Notes: generated by a model not told the origin, from the sequence alone. 64,000 nucleotides of DNA from Rhodospirillales bacterium (GCA_020638155.1 JACKJB010000001.1:310001-374000); one strand, 5' to 3'. Numbered from the stretch's first letter, positions 34,665 to 44,500 are shown. Numbers and translations are program-made.

Positions 34665-35234
34665 ATGAAAAGTCAGGATATTGTAATATTACTCAAGCTT
34701 GTGAGCCTGCGGGAACAGGAAGAAAACGGCTGTTTTGTTCAGTCCGAACGGGCATCAAACCGTGAAGACCCCTATTCTGCCCGGGGGCTGGAATCTTCCC
34801 TCGGTATCAGCAAAACAGAAGTAAATGCCTCAATCAGGCGAAGCATATCCTCAGGGCTTGCTATTAAAGACAGCGAGATGGGCCATGCAAAGCCCAGTAG
34901 CCGCAATCTTTACAACTTTATCATCAACGGGCTGAAATTTGTGTTCCCGGCCAAACCCGGCGCCATTACACGGGGCGTTCCGACCGCTTTCGCGGCACCA
35001 ATGCTAAAAAATCTGCTTATCAGCGCGGGTGAATATATTTACGTATGGCCATATGCCGAAGGGAAGGATAAAGGGCAATCGGTAGCCCCCTTGTTCAAAA
35101 GCGTACCTAAAGCCGTTCAAAAAGATGAGCGGCTCTATGAATACCTTGCGCTCGTAGATGCTATAAGGCTTGGAAATCAGCGGGAGGCAGGACTTGCTGG
35201 GGAACGTCTTTCAGAAAGGCTATTGAAGAAATGA
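34665..35234 (+). CDS. HTH protein, putative antitoxin/regulator of AbiE-like pair (189 aa)
   Basis: Winged-helix-type N-terminus (YSARGLESSLGISKTEVNASIRRSISSGLA) followed by an alpha/beta C-terminal half. It stands directly before a nucleotidyltransferase gene with a 4-base ATGA overlap. In AbiE-type systems the first gene is a winged-helix antitoxin that represses the promoter; the palindrome at 34626 fits that. I do not see the full AbiEi C-terminal domain, so this is an AbiE-like rather than classical pair. Confidence 0.65.
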   Translation: MKSQDIVILLKLVSLREQEENGCFVQSERASNREDPYSARGLESSLGISKTEVNASIRRSISSGLAIKDSEMGHAKPSSRNLYNFIINGLKFVFPAKPGAITRGVPTAFAAPMLKNLLISAGEYIYVWPYAEGKDKGQSVAPLFKSVPKAVQKDERLYEYLALVDAIRLGNQREAGLAGERLSERLLKK

Positions 35235-35938
35235 CCACGGTTAAGGGCCAATTGCTGCATATGCTGGAAACCGTCGCAGAGGCGCTGGGAAGCGACCTTC
35301 GTGAACGGCTGGTTTTCGTCGGCGGATGCACAACCGCCTTATTTATAACGGATGAGATTACGCTCGAAGATGTGCGGGCAACCGATGATGTGGACTTAAT
35401 CGTAGACTTGGCCGGATATACAGAATACGCAGCACTACAAGCGAAGTTGCGTGAAAAAGGGTTTACCAATTCGCCGGAGGATGAGGTGATTTGCCGGATG
35501 CGGCTTGGCGATCTGAAAGTTGATTTTATGCCTGATAACGCCGATATTCTTGGCTTTAGTAACCGCTGGTACGCAAGGGGCATTGAAACAGCGGTCACGC
35601 ATACTCTTACAGATGAATTGAATATCAAATGCCTTACGCCGGAAATCTTCGTGGCGACGAAACTTGAAGCCTACCTTGGACGCGGCGAAGGTGATCTTCT
35701 TATGAGCCGTGATCTGGAGGATATTTTGCTTGTTGTCGACGGGCGGGAAGTGTTAGCAGCAGAAATTCAGGCCGCGAATGATGATATACGGAATTTTATC
35801 GCGGAACAGTTTAAAGCCATTCAAGAAAATTACGACTTTGAGAACTTTTTGGCAGGAAATATCAGGGGCCCGGAAGGAAGGGTTGATATCGTGCGGGAGC
35901 GGTTTTCTTCCATAGGCAATTGCAATGGCGGTGATTGA
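35231..35938 (+). CDS. AbiEii-like nucleotidyltransferase
   Basis: 235 aa. The DNA polymerase-beta-like active site reads VFVGGCTTALF then ATDDVDLIVD, with the second carboxylate strand GDLKVDFMP. LTPEIFVATKLEAYLGRGEGD is the family's helical segment near residue 140, with the Lys typical of AbiEii/JHP0933-like enzymes. Known relatives add nucleotides to tRNA acceptor ends or proteins as toxins. Overlaps the HTH gene by 4 bases and the phosphatase gene by up to 14. Confidence 0.8.
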   Translation: MTTVKGQLLHMLETVAEALGSDLRERLVFVGGCTTALFITDEITLEDVRATDDVDLIVDLAGYTEYAALQAKLREKGFTNSPEDEVICRMRLGDLKVDFMPDNADILGFSNRWYARGIETAVTHTLTDELNIKCLTPEIFVATKLEAYLGRGEGDLLMSRDLEDILLVVDGREVLAAEIQAANDDIRNFIAEQFKAIQENYDFENFLAGNIRGPEGRVDIVRERFSSIGNCNGGD

Positions 35939-36680
35939 TATGAGGGTTACAGCTAGCTGGCACAGTCAGCAAGGGAAAAGAACTGAGGATAATCGTGATT
36001 ATTGCGGCGTTGGCCTGCGTGCTGACGCCGCGTTATTTATCGTGCTGGATGGCTCTACATCCGGACAGAGGAGCGGCGAACTTGCCCGGCAGATTGCCCG
36101 CGAATTTATCGACTGGTTTATTGACGATGCGCTCGACGTGACAGCGGATATTCTTACTGAGAAGCTGCGCAAGATTCATGAGACTCTGTCCTCCAAATTT
36201 TCGGCTGATTCAGCAAGCTATGTAATAGCATATATTGAGGATGAAAAACCGGTTCTTGTTTTACATGCAGGCGATTGTTTGCTGGGGCAGTATGATGGCG
36301 AAAATCCTGTTCAGTGGCAGACCCGGCCTCACACGCTTGCCAATATTACGGAAGAAATACCGATTGCCGAACTTGTAAAATACCCGGCACGAAATCTTTT
36401 AGTGCGGAGCTTTAGAAGCAGTGAATTCATGCCACCTGAGGTGACCGGGATCGAACCGGCTGCAAGTCATTCATTGATTTTGGCGACAGACGGTTTCTGG
36501 GCAGAGCTTGATGCCGGACAGCAATTTTCGTTTCTTGATGGACATGCACCGCCGATAGAAGATGACGGGGATGATAGAAGCGCCCTGCAAATCACGTTCC
36601 TTGATAAAGGGCAGAATTCTAAAGCCGAATGCAAAAAAGATAGCGCGCTTGAAAATTTCTACTTGAAAACTTCTTCGTAG
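35925..36680 (+). CDS. PP2C-family protein phosphatase
   Basis: 251 aa (or 246 from the ATG at 35940). PP2C motifs in order: KRTEDNRDYCG (metal Asp), LFIVLDGSTSGQRSGE, LVLHAGDCLLGQY, SLILATDGFWAEL. The final Asp pair DGDDRSALQ replaces the common DN(I/V)T. It would remove Ser/Thr phosphates with two Mn/Mg ions. No kinase gene is nearby, and the start overlaps the nucleotidyltransferase, so it is the third member of one operon. Confidence 0.8.
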   Translation: MAVIDMRVTASWHSQQGKRTEDNRDYCGVGLRADAALFIVLDGSTSGQRSGELARQIAREFIDWFIDDALDVTADILTEKLRKIHETLSSKFSADSASYVIAYIEDEKPVLVLHAGDCLLGQYDGENPVQWQTRPHTLANITEEIPIAELVKYPARNLLVRSFRSSEFMPPEVTGIEPAASHSLILATDGFWAELDAGQQFSFLDGHAPPIEDDGDDRSALQITFLDKGQNSKAECKKDSALENFYLKTSS

Positions 36681-36768
36681 AGAGAACTAAAACTGTCTGG
36701 CCAAAAGCCGAAAAACAAGTAAACTAAGCAATACACAAAAGACATAAAATCATAACAGGGAGCAGGAA

Positions 36769-37698
36769 ATGATTACCTTTGCCCGTTTTGCTCTGCTTGT
36801 CGGAATGACGGCTTTTTCATGTTTATTCGCAGCGGCGCTGGCCTATTCGGTCCGCGATTCACTCCAAGGCGGCAGCATTGATTTTAATGTGCCGCTGTTT
36901 CTGGATGGCCTGCTTTGGTGTTCCGTTCTGATCGGCGGCATGGTGCTTGCCGCCGGTTCTGTATACGGTGACAAAATCGCCGGTTTATTTTTTCCAATCC
37001 GGCGTATGAGCCTCCGTGAGGAACAAAAAGTCATGCCCGCACTGGAACGTGTACGGCAACTATACCGGCAGCATCACGGACAGGACATTGATATTGATGT
37101 CACGGTCATGGATTTGCCGCATATCAACGGCATTGCACTTGGCCGCAAAACTGTCGCGCTTTCAACCGGGCTGCTTAAAATAGCCGACGATGATGAAATG
37201 GCAGCGATTATTGCGCATGAAGCGGGCCACCTGCATAACCGGGACGGATTTTTCAATCTGGCCCTGCTGACGGCCAGTCTTCCGGCCATACTTCTCAATC
37301 ACCTGTTCCGGCTTTTAATCTTTTTTGGCCCCAAGCCAAAACTGATGCCATCGGGCGGGCAGGATTTCGGCTGGGCTGCCGGGGTCGTTATTCTCTTCAT
37401 GTTCCTGATGTTTTTTGCGCATACCATAGTATGCTGGGTGTTGAGCTTTCCCGTGCTCTGGCTGATGCGCTCTGTTGAAAAATTCACAGAATGGCCGATA
37501 GAATACCGCGCCGACCGGTTTGCGCACGAGCTTGGCCTTGGCCCCGCCATGATAAAACTGTTCGAGCGGATCGAGGATGAAGATATCAGGGGCGACACCG
37601 GCTTTTTAAGAAAATACCTGTATTCACACCCGCCGACCGCGCTCAGGATTGATGAGATCGAGCGCAGCCTTATGGGCGGCGTGAAAGAAGCGGCTTAA
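36769..37698 (+). CDS. M48 family zinc metallopeptidase, membrane bound
   Basis: 309 aa. Two N-terminal membrane segments, zinc site IIAHEAGHLHNRD near residue 147, further membrane segments (NLALLTASLPAILLNHLF and VVILFMFLMFFAHTIVCWV) and the third ligand in PIEYRADRFAHELG. The layout is HtpX/Oma1-like: an inner-membrane protease with a cytoplasmic active site. AGGGAGCAGGAA precedes the ATG. Eighty-eight bases after the phosphatase gene, so possibly part of that cargo. Confidence 0.85.
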   Translation: MITFARFALLVGMTAFSCLFAAALAYSVRDSLQGGSIDFNVPLFLDGLLWCSVLIGGMVLAAGSVYGDKIAGLFFPIRRMSLREEQKVMPALERVRQLYRQHHGQDIDIDVTVMDLPHINGIALGRKTVALSTGLLKIADDDEMAAIIAHEAGHLHNRDGFFNLALLTASLPAILLNHLFRLLIFFGPKPKLMPSGGQDFGWAAGVVILFMFLMFFAHTIVCWVLSFPVLWLMRSVEKFTEWPIEYRADRFAHELGLGPAMIKLFERIEDEDIRGDTGFLRKYLYSHPPTALRIDEIERSLMGGVKEAA

Positions 37699-37717
37699 GT
37701 CCCCTGATTTTACGCTT

Positions 37718-38701
37718 TCACTCGTGAATACAAATCTCTTCAAAACCTATATAGCGGTTGACGGCATCCTTGAGATATTGCGGCACATATTTATAGGGTT
37801 TCATTTTCACCCTTTGAAAACAGCCGTAAGACTGTGATCCTGGCTGATATGTATCTTGATTATCATATGCCAGAATATGCTTGATAAAATCTTCACGCGG
37901 AAGCGCGTCGCCGGACATGAATGTATGCGTGTAAAAGTGATAGGCTGGAAAGGAGCGTTGTTTTCTCAAAAGACGGGCAATAGAAAACCCGGCTTTTTGC
38001 GCCTGCGCTTTGGCAAATTCATCAAAATCATTACCAAGATCGTTTGCAATAAACTGAAAAGCCAGCTGACCGATGCGCGGCATGATTAACATGGCGTTGC
38101 GGCTTTTGTCCTGGTCTGCGTAAAAACAGACATGTTTTTCGTTTTCGCGGGTATCAACACTGGTCAGGACAATAAAATCATCCTTGCCGGACGAACCAAA
38201 AGCACAACGCGTTTTGAAGTTCATCCACTCCGTCGTCATTGTGTTTGCGCCTGTTCTATCAAATATATCAAGACCGTCAGGCTGCCCGGCGGGGCATGAT
38301 TTTCCGCCTGCTTTATTGTTCAGGAAGTTATCTTTGGCCTGAAGCTTATAAAGCTGAGAGATAATAACTTTCGCCTGATCTATCGTCTGGCAATGATCGA
38401 AGCTGATATGCGCGGCATAATCCTGCTCCAGGATTTCAGCGAGATTTTCTGAATTTTTAAAAGCCCATTGCACAAATTCCCGGACAGTTTTGTGCTGATA
38501 GCTGTCCAGACAGCGAAGACAGGTCTGGTGATGAAAATCCCGTTCTTTTTCCAGCTTGTTTAATTCATCATTGCGACCTGATGAAGAAGAATGGTTTTGA
38601 TGCCATGCATCAATATCATTTTGCAGGCGCGTTCTTTGGCCGTGATGATAATCGTGTACGGCCTCCCAAGCCGGGTTGTAATCTTGATTGAGAATAGTCA
38701 T
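37718..38701 (-). CDS. Hypothetical protein (327 aa)
   Basis: Soluble, no signal peptide, AAAGGGAG before the ATG. A His/Asn/Gln-rich helical N-terminal half with a C-x2-C (QTCLRCLDSY) and a C-terminal alpha/beta half (DDFIVLTSVDTRENEKHVCFY). It is convergent with the M48 gene (19-base gap). No motif or family recognised; an effector or immunity role cannot be argued. Confidence 0.6.
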   Translation of the reverse strand: MTILNQDYNPAWEAVHDYHHGQRTRLQNDIDAWHQNHSSSSGRNDELNKLEKERDFHHQTCLRCLDSYQHKTVREFVQWAFKNSENLAEILEQDYAAHISFDHCQTIDQAKVIISQLYKLQAKDNFLNNKAGGKSCPAGQPDGLDIFDRTGANTMTTEWMNFKTRCAFGSSGKDDFIVLTSVDTRENEKHVCFYADQDKSRNAMLIMPRIGQLAFQFIANDLGNDFDEFAKAQAQKAGFSIARLLRKQRSFPAYHFYTHTFMSGDALPREDFIKHILAYDNQDTYQPGSQSYGCFQRVKMKPYKYVPQYLKDAVNRYIGFEEICIHE

Positions 38702-38756
38702 TTTTTCTCCCTTTCTCTAAATCTGCTTATAAAAGATGTGCAATGTGTAAAATAAA

Positions 38757-38822
38757 TCTGCAAGGCATTTCCCTTGTTGCGGTTCATTTGGCTACCGTGA
38801 GTTTACATTTTCAGCCATTCTG
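38757..38822 (+). repeat. Direct repeat, copy 1 (intact)
   Basis: About 66 bases beginning TCTGCAAGGCATTTCCCTTG and ending GTTTACATTTTCAGCCATTC. Copy 2 (38989-39023 plus 39860-39892) matches at roughly four of five positions and is interrupted by the IS. The rest of 38702-39023 has no gene. Confidence 0.6.
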
Positions 38823-39023
38823 GCAACTTGTCGTTGCCTCTAACCTTACCGGCGCACAACCTGAAACTTCTTTTTTGAAAATACAAGACCCCAAGGTCAT
38901 TTTACAACTGTGTGGCTGTGTTCTGGCACCAAAATACAGCCATACAGTATATAGTCGCTATTTCGGTTTTGTGACGGAAGAAAAATCAATCCGCAAGGCT
39001 TTTTCCTTGTTGCTGGTCATTTA

Positions 39024-39859
39024 GGGTCTAAACACGCAGGTGTTTTTATGATTCAATGGTTTGGTGATTTGCGAAAGGAGCCAAGCCATGTCCCGTTTTT
39101 ATTTGTCCGATGCCCAGTGGGCCGCCATTCAGCCGCATCTGCCGCCTGACCGGGGGCGCAAGCCCCGCGTGGATGACCGCCGGGTGATCAGCGGGATTAT
39201 TCACGTTCTGCAATCGGGTTGCCGTTGGATTGATGCGCCGAAGGAATACGGCTATCACACCACTCTTTATAATCGCTACAACCGTTGGTCAAAACGGGGC
39301 ATCTGGCAATATCTGTTCCGCGAGATTGTAAGCACGTTGTCCGATGAAACCGATATGGCGGCGATTGACTCAACGCATATCAAAGCCCATCGTTGCGCCG
39401 GGGGCGGTAAAAAGGGGCTGCTGGTGAAGCCATCGGCATAAGCCGGGGCGGGCGCAACACCAAACTTCACGCAATCAGCGATATGAAGTGCCGTCCTTTG
39501 GCACTGTATATCACGCCAGGGCAACGCGCCGATATCAAAGGCGCCGTCGCACTGGCCGGATCATTGCCGCCCGTACAATATCTTCTTGCCGATAAAGCCT
39601 ATGACGCAAACCATTTTCGCGGGGTATTGATGAACCGGAAGATTGAACCTGTCATCCCGTCAACAGCCAACAGAAAAACCAAAATCCCGCACGATGAAAC
39701 ACGTTATAAACACCGCAATACTGTCGAACGCATGTTCGGCAGGATCAAGGATTGGCGCAGAATTGCAACCCGCTACGACAAAAATGCTGAAAATTTCTTC
39801 TCAGCAATCTGCCTCGCAGCGCTCCTGTGCTTCTGGATTTAAGCTGTGAGTCTGGAGCC
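39024..39859 (+). mobile_element. IS5-family insertion sequence (836 bp)
   Basis: Ends GGGTCTAAACAC (left) and, as its complement, GGCTCCAGACTC (right), 8 of 12 matching, flanked by TA on both sides (39022-39023 and 39860-39861), consistent with the TA-centred target duplication of this family. The end points agree with the break in the surrounding direct repeat. Size fits the IS427/IS1031-like group. Confidence 0.75.
39088..39842 (+). CDS. IS5-family transposase, two frames joined by -1 frameshift
   Basis: ORF A (39088-39441) starts with MSRFYLSDAQWAAIQPHLP and includes the first catalytic Asp in MAAIDSTHIKAH. ORF B (frame -1, open from 39411 to 39842) continues with SRGGRNTKLHAISD, the second Asp in LLADKAYDANHF and the catalytic Glu in NTVERMFGRIKDW. 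The frames meet at AAAAAGGGG (39409-39417), where slippage of AAG to AAA would give one DDE protein of about 250 aa. GAAAGGAG lies before the ATG. It is likely functional through programmed frameshifting, otherwise a frameshift mutant. Confidence 0.8.
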
Positions 39860-39861
39860 TA

Positions 39862-39910
39862 GTAACCGTAGGTTTACACTTTTAGCCATTATTCGTAAAC
39901 CTGCGGTTAC
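39862..39910. repeat. Inverted repeat right of the IS
   Basis: GTAACCGTAGGTTTAC (39862-39877) and GTAAACCTGCGGTTAC (39895-39910), 15 of 16 complementary, 17-base loop. It belongs to the interrupted repeat copy, not to the IS. Confidence 0.55.
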
Positions 39911-40087
39911 ATTCCACCTGACAGGGCTACCCTGCAATACCAATTTTAATTGGGGCAAATCGCTTTAGTTCATATTTTGTTTATTTAAGGTGCTTTTAGT
40001 ACCTTTAGGCTCTATTTAATAAACCATTTCTTTTAGCAAAAATCCCTAAGGGCATTCTGCCCTCGCGCCGCAAGGGTCTTTGATAAA

Positions 40088-40226
40088 CGGCGCATGCCGT
40101 ATCCCCAACCTTCCTTTATTTCCCCCGGAACAAGTCCGGGGTTCATTCCGTGCAGGCCGGGTGACACCCCTCGGCATGCGCCGCCCTTGCGTTTGCTACC
40201 CCCACCCTCGGCGGGGGCCAAGGTTG
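40088..40226 (+). other. Structured leader upstream of ardC
   Basis: Perfect 12-bp arms CGGCGCATGCCG (40088-40099) and CGGCATGCGCCG (40172-40183), an inner hairpin CCCCGGAACAAGTCCGGGG, an outer CAACCTT / AAGGTTG pair (40106-40112, 40220-40226) and a short CCCACCCTCGGCGGGGG stem. This fills most of the 400-base gap before ardC. It may be an RNA regulatory leader or a site used in conjugative DNA entry. An ORF on the opposite strand here looks spurious. Confidence 0.45.
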
Positions 40227-40259
40227 CATGAACGCAACCCAAACCCAAAGAGGAAGAAC

Positions 40260-41144
40260 ATGAACAAGCAAGACATTTACCAGAGCGTGACCAACGCCAT
40301 CATTGAAGCGATTGAAAACGGGCAGACCGCCGATAAATTTGAAATGCCGTGGAGCGGGTTTTCATCCGTTCCGGTTAATGCGCACACGGGAAAAAGCTAC
40401 AGGGGCGTGAATATCCCGGTGCTGTGGGTAAACCAGATGCAAAAAGGTTTTAAGTCCGGCTACTGGGGAACCTACAGGCAATGGCAGGAGCGCGGGGCGC
40501 AGGTAAGGAAAGGGGAAAAAGGTACGCAAATCGTTTTCTGGAAGTCCTTTGATGTTGAACCGCAATGCGATAATGAAGAGGCGGAAACGCGCATGTTTGC
40601 TCGCTGGTCTACTGTATTCAATGCCGATCAGGTGGAAGGCTTTACGCTGCCCGCTGATGAAAAGGCAACGGGAGAAGCCAAAATTATAGACACCGCCGAG
40701 AAATTCATGGAAAATACAGGCGCAACGATCAAAAGAGGCGGAGCCAGAGCCTATTATGACCGGATAGCGGATTATATCGCCCTGCCGGATATGTCCCTGT
40801 TTCATGACACGGCCACCAGCACGGCAACGGAAGGATTTTACTCTACGGCCCTGCATGAATTGACTCACTGGTCAGGATCGGAAAGCAGGCTGGACCGGGC
40901 AAAGGGCCGCAAGCACGGCGATGCCGACTATGCCTATGAGGAACTTGTCGCGGAGCTGGGCGCGGCCATGTTATGCGCTGCCCTGGGCATTACCTCCGCC
41001 ACCCGCGCCGATCATGCGCAATATATAGACGGATGGCTGAAAGCCTTGAAGAGCGATAAGAAATTTATTTTCTCCGCCGCCTCACAGGCCCAGAAGGCCG
41101 CCGATTATTTGACGGATTTACAAAACAGGGAGGCCGCCGCATAA
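40260..41144 (+). CDS. ArdC-like antirestriction protein
   Basis: 294 aa. N-terminal ssDNA-binding ArdC domain (MNKQDIYQSVTNAIIEAIEN, PVNAHTGKSYRGVNIPVLW, YWGTYRQWQERGAQVRKGEK), then a zincin-like metallopeptidase domain with HELTHWSGS near residue 201 and a downstream Glu in YEELVAELGAAML. ArdC protects incoming single-stranded plasmid DNA from host restriction. AAGAGGAAGAAC precedes the ATG. Its presence supports transfer of the island by conjugation. Confidence 0.92.
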   Translation: MNKQDIYQSVTNAIIEAIENGQTADKFEMPWSGFSSVPVNAHTGKSYRGVNIPVLWVNQMQKGFKSGYWGTYRQWQERGAQVRKGEKGTQIVFWKSFDVEPQCDNEEAETRMFARWSTVFNADQVEGFTLPADEKATGEAKIIDTAEKFMENTGATIKRGGARAYYDRIADYIALPDMSLFHDTATSTATEGFYSTALHELTHWSGSESRLDRAKGRKHGDADYAYEELVAELGAAMLCAALGITSATRADHAQYIDGWLKALKSDKKFIFSAASQAQKAADYLTDLQNREAAA

Positions 41145-41178
41145 GGCGGCCCTTATTTTACAATACCGCCGTCTTTCA

Positions 41179-41203
41179 GAAAGCCGCCGCACAGGCGGCT
41201 TTC
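41179..41203 (+). terminator. Hairpin after ardC
   Basis: Perfect 10-bp stem GAAAGCCGCC / GGCGGCTTTC with a 5-base loop; the T-run after it is weak (GTCTAT). Confidence 0.5.
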
Positions 41204-41348
41204 GTCTATAGCCACCTCTTGGGGGCCAGCCCCCGCCGGTTGCGAACCCGCCCGCCCGGCATCCCCACAATTACAAGCATAGTGGTATTAGCGCTTGAGC
41301 CTTACCCGCTTTTCCTCTATTTTCTCACAGGTTATCTGGGGGGATTCT

Positions 41349-41528
41349 TTGGAAACAGACATACTGACTATTCGTGAACTGGCTGCTTATCTGAAGATGG
41401 CAGAGAAGACGCTTTACCGTTTAGCGGCAGGAGGCTCCATTCCCGGCTTTAAGGTCGGCGGGTCTTGGCGATTCCGCAAAACTGAAATTGATAAATGGAT
41501 TAAGAAGCAAGGGAACAAAGCGAAATAG
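41349..41528 (+). CDS. Excisionase-type helix-turn-helix protein (59 aa)
   Basis: TTG start chosen with GGGGGG 6 bases upstream; a longer reading from 41295 exists. The MerR/excisionase HTH reads LTIRELAAYLKMAEKTLYRL then the wing IPGFKVGGSWRFRKTEIDKWI. It sits 2 bases before the helicase gene, so it may be the regulator of the defence operon rather than the excisionase of the island, though both are possible. Confidence 0.75.
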   Translation: METDILTIRELAAYLKMAEKTLYRLAAGGSIPGFKVGGSWRFRKTEIDKWIKKQGNKAK

Positions 41529-41530
41529 GT

Positions 41531-44500
41531 ATGGGAAAATTAACTGATACAAAATTTTTTACAAACGCTGAAAGCGATTCTCTTTATGAGCGCTTTCTCT
41601 CTACGATCAAACACGCCCAACATTTTGATGTTTTAGTTGGTTATTTTCGCACAAGCGGCTTTTTCAGGCTTTATCAGGAACTTGAGAAAGTGGACAAAAT
41701 AAGAATATTGATCGGTCTAAATACAGACAGAAAAAGTTTTGAATTGCTAGAAGAAGCGCGCGGGCAGGCAGATATGGATTTTGAATCTCATAAGCGCTGC
41801 CGTGAAATATATTCAGAAACGCTTGCAAGCGAAATGGAGTTAACAGAAGACTCCCATCAAATCGAAATTGCAGCACAAAAGTTCATAGAATTTATTAAGT
41901 CCGGAAAATTGGAAATACGCGCACATCCTAGCCGAAACCTCCATGCAAAAGTGTATATTACGCGCTTTCATCAAGATGATAGGGATTTTGGCCGCGTTAT
42001 TACCGGGTCAAGTAACTTCTCTGAAAACGGCCTTATAGCGCAACGTGAATTTAACGTGGAATTAAAGGACAGCGCTGATGTCGAGTTCGCCTTGGAGCGC
42101 TTTGAGGAATTGTGGGCTGATGGAGTGGATATTAGCGAGGAATACGTTGATACCATCCGCAATAAAACGTGGCTCAATGATCGAATTACGCCTTATCAGA
42201 TTTATCTGAAATTCCTCTATGAGTATTTCAAAGAAGATATTAACGCAGACGAGGAACTCGAATTTAGCTTGCCTGACGGGTTTATGGATCTTGCCTATCA
42301 AAAGCAGGCTGTCCTGTCTGCCCGCAAAATTCTGGACACCTATAACGGCGTGTTTCTGGCCGATGTTGTGGGTCTGGGAAAAACCTTTATTTCAGCCCTC
42401 TTGCTCCAGAAACTGCCCGCCGGGCGCAAGCTGATAATATGCCCGCCCGTCCTGATGGATTACTGGCGAGAAACGCTGCATCAGTTTTACGTTCCGGGGT
42501 TTGACGTGGAATCTCTTGGCAAGCTTGACCGTATCCTTGAGCGCGGCGTTGATAAATACACGTATATCGTGGTGGACGAGGCGCACCGGTTTCGTAATGA
42601 ATTGACGCGCGGCTATGAGGCTCTCCACAAAATATGCCGGAACAAAAAAGTTATTCTTGTTTCTGCAACGCCCCTCAATAACAAGCTGGAAGATATAAGT
42701 ACGCAGATAAAACTCTTTCAGCCTGCCAAAAACAGCTCGATACCCGGCGTTCAGAATTTGGAGCTGTTCTTCAAAGCCCAGCAGAAGGAACTCGACCAAT
42801 ACGAAAAGGGTTCCCCGGAATATTTGGACGCGGTTAAAAGAACATCTGAAAGGGTACGGGACAAGGTTCTCAAGCATGTCATGGTCCGCCGTACCCGTTC
42901 CGAGATCAAAAACTACTTTTCGGAGGACATCACCAAACAGGGGCTGCAATTCCCTGAAATGGCTGAGCCGCAGAGGATCATCTACCAATTTGACGCCAGA
43001 ACAGAGAAAGCCTTTAACGAGACAATCGCTCTTTTGAAAGGCTTCTCTTACGCCCGCTACACGCCGCTTCTGTATCTGAAAAAGCAACTAAGCGAATTTG
43101 ACCAGCAATCCCAGCGGAACGTCGGCGGCTTTATGAAGGGCATTCTCGTTAAACGGCTTGAGAGCAGTTTCCACGCCTTTAAAAATTCCTTGCGGCGTTT
43201 TATCCGATCCTATGAGCGCTTCATAGAAATGTACGATGAGGGCACCGTCTGGCTTAGCAGCAATGTTGACGTTTTTGAGCTTCTCGACGCCGACGATGAA
43301 GGCAAGCTCCTTTCCCTGCTTGACGAAGACAAGGCGCAAAAATACAAATCCGCAGATTTTCAGCCTGAATACAAAGACGAGTTGTGGAAAGACCTTTCGA
43401 CGCTGCAACAAATCGCAAAGCTTTGGGAAGCGATAGACGACGACCCGAAAGCGGATTATTTCATTAACGAATTAAAGAAAAATCCGCTGCTCTCCGGCAA
43501 GAAAATTCTGGTCTTTAGCGAATCCAAGGAAACAGTCGAATATCTGCAAGGCAGGCTGGACGAACATTTCTCCGGCAAGGTGCTTTCTTATTCCAGCCAT
43601 GGCGGGACTTTCGTCGGTTCTTCCCACAAGGGAGAATATTTGCGGGAGATTATCAAAGCCAATTACCAGCCCAAATATCCTAATCCGCAAGATAACGTAA
43701 ATATCCTTCTCACCACAGATGTTTTGGCCGAGGGTATTAACCTGCACCGCTCCAACATCATTGTAAATTACGATTTGCCATGGAATCCCACGCGGGTTTT
43801 ACAGCGTGTAGGGCGCGTCAACCGTGTGGGGACGGAGCATGACAGGGTTTTTGTGTTTAACATTTTCCCGACCTCACAATCTGACGAGCACCTCGGTCTG
43901 GAAGCCAATATCAAAGGGAAAATTCAGGCTTTTCACAACACGCTTGGCGAGGATGCAAAATACCTCAGCGACGATGAAGAGCTTTCCACTCACGAACTTT
44001 TCGGGGAACGTCTGTATAAGAAACTGAATGACAAGCAGACCTTTGATGAAGATAACGAGATGGACTCGGAACTTCGGTATCTAAAAATCATCCGCACGCT
44101 CCGCGATAAAAATGCCGACCTGTTCGCCCAAATCAAGAACCTGCCCAAAAAGGCCAGAACGGGGCGGACTCCGCCGGAAAACTATACTTCCGCAGATGAA
44201 CGGCTGCTGACATTTTTCCGCAAGGGCCGCCTGAAAAAATTCATCCTGACGGACGCAACCAGCCCGCAGGAAATGACTTTTCTGGAAGCCGCCAGATTGT
44301 TCGAGTGCAAACCGGACACGCCCGCGCACAGAATTCCGCAGGACTATTTTTATCTGTTGCAAACCAACAAGGATTATCTGGAAGAGATTACCGGCGAGGA
44401 TAACATCGAGATGCACGCCACACGCGGCGGCTCTTCCAACGAGGCGCATATTATCAAGACCATAAAGGCCGTCATTAAATTCAAAGGCTTTACGGATGAT

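Larger units (their letters stand above)
38989..39892 (+). repeat. Direct repeat, copy 2, interrupted by the IS
   Basis: Left part 38989-39023 (TCCGCAAGGCTTTTTCCTTG ...CATTTA) and right part 39860-39892 (TAGTAACCGTAGGTTTACAC ...) together align with copy 1 across its full length. The break fixes the insertion point. Confidence 0.55.

Noticed and set aside
38743..39024. 93-aa ORF left of the IS
   Set aside because: It spans both direct repeats and ends at the IS boundary; no start signal and no protein-like codon pattern.
40033..40248. 71-aa ORF on the minus strand before ardC
   Set aside because: It runs through the inverted-repeat leader, has no ribosome-binding site and its reading reflects the palindromes; a structured leader is the simpler reading.
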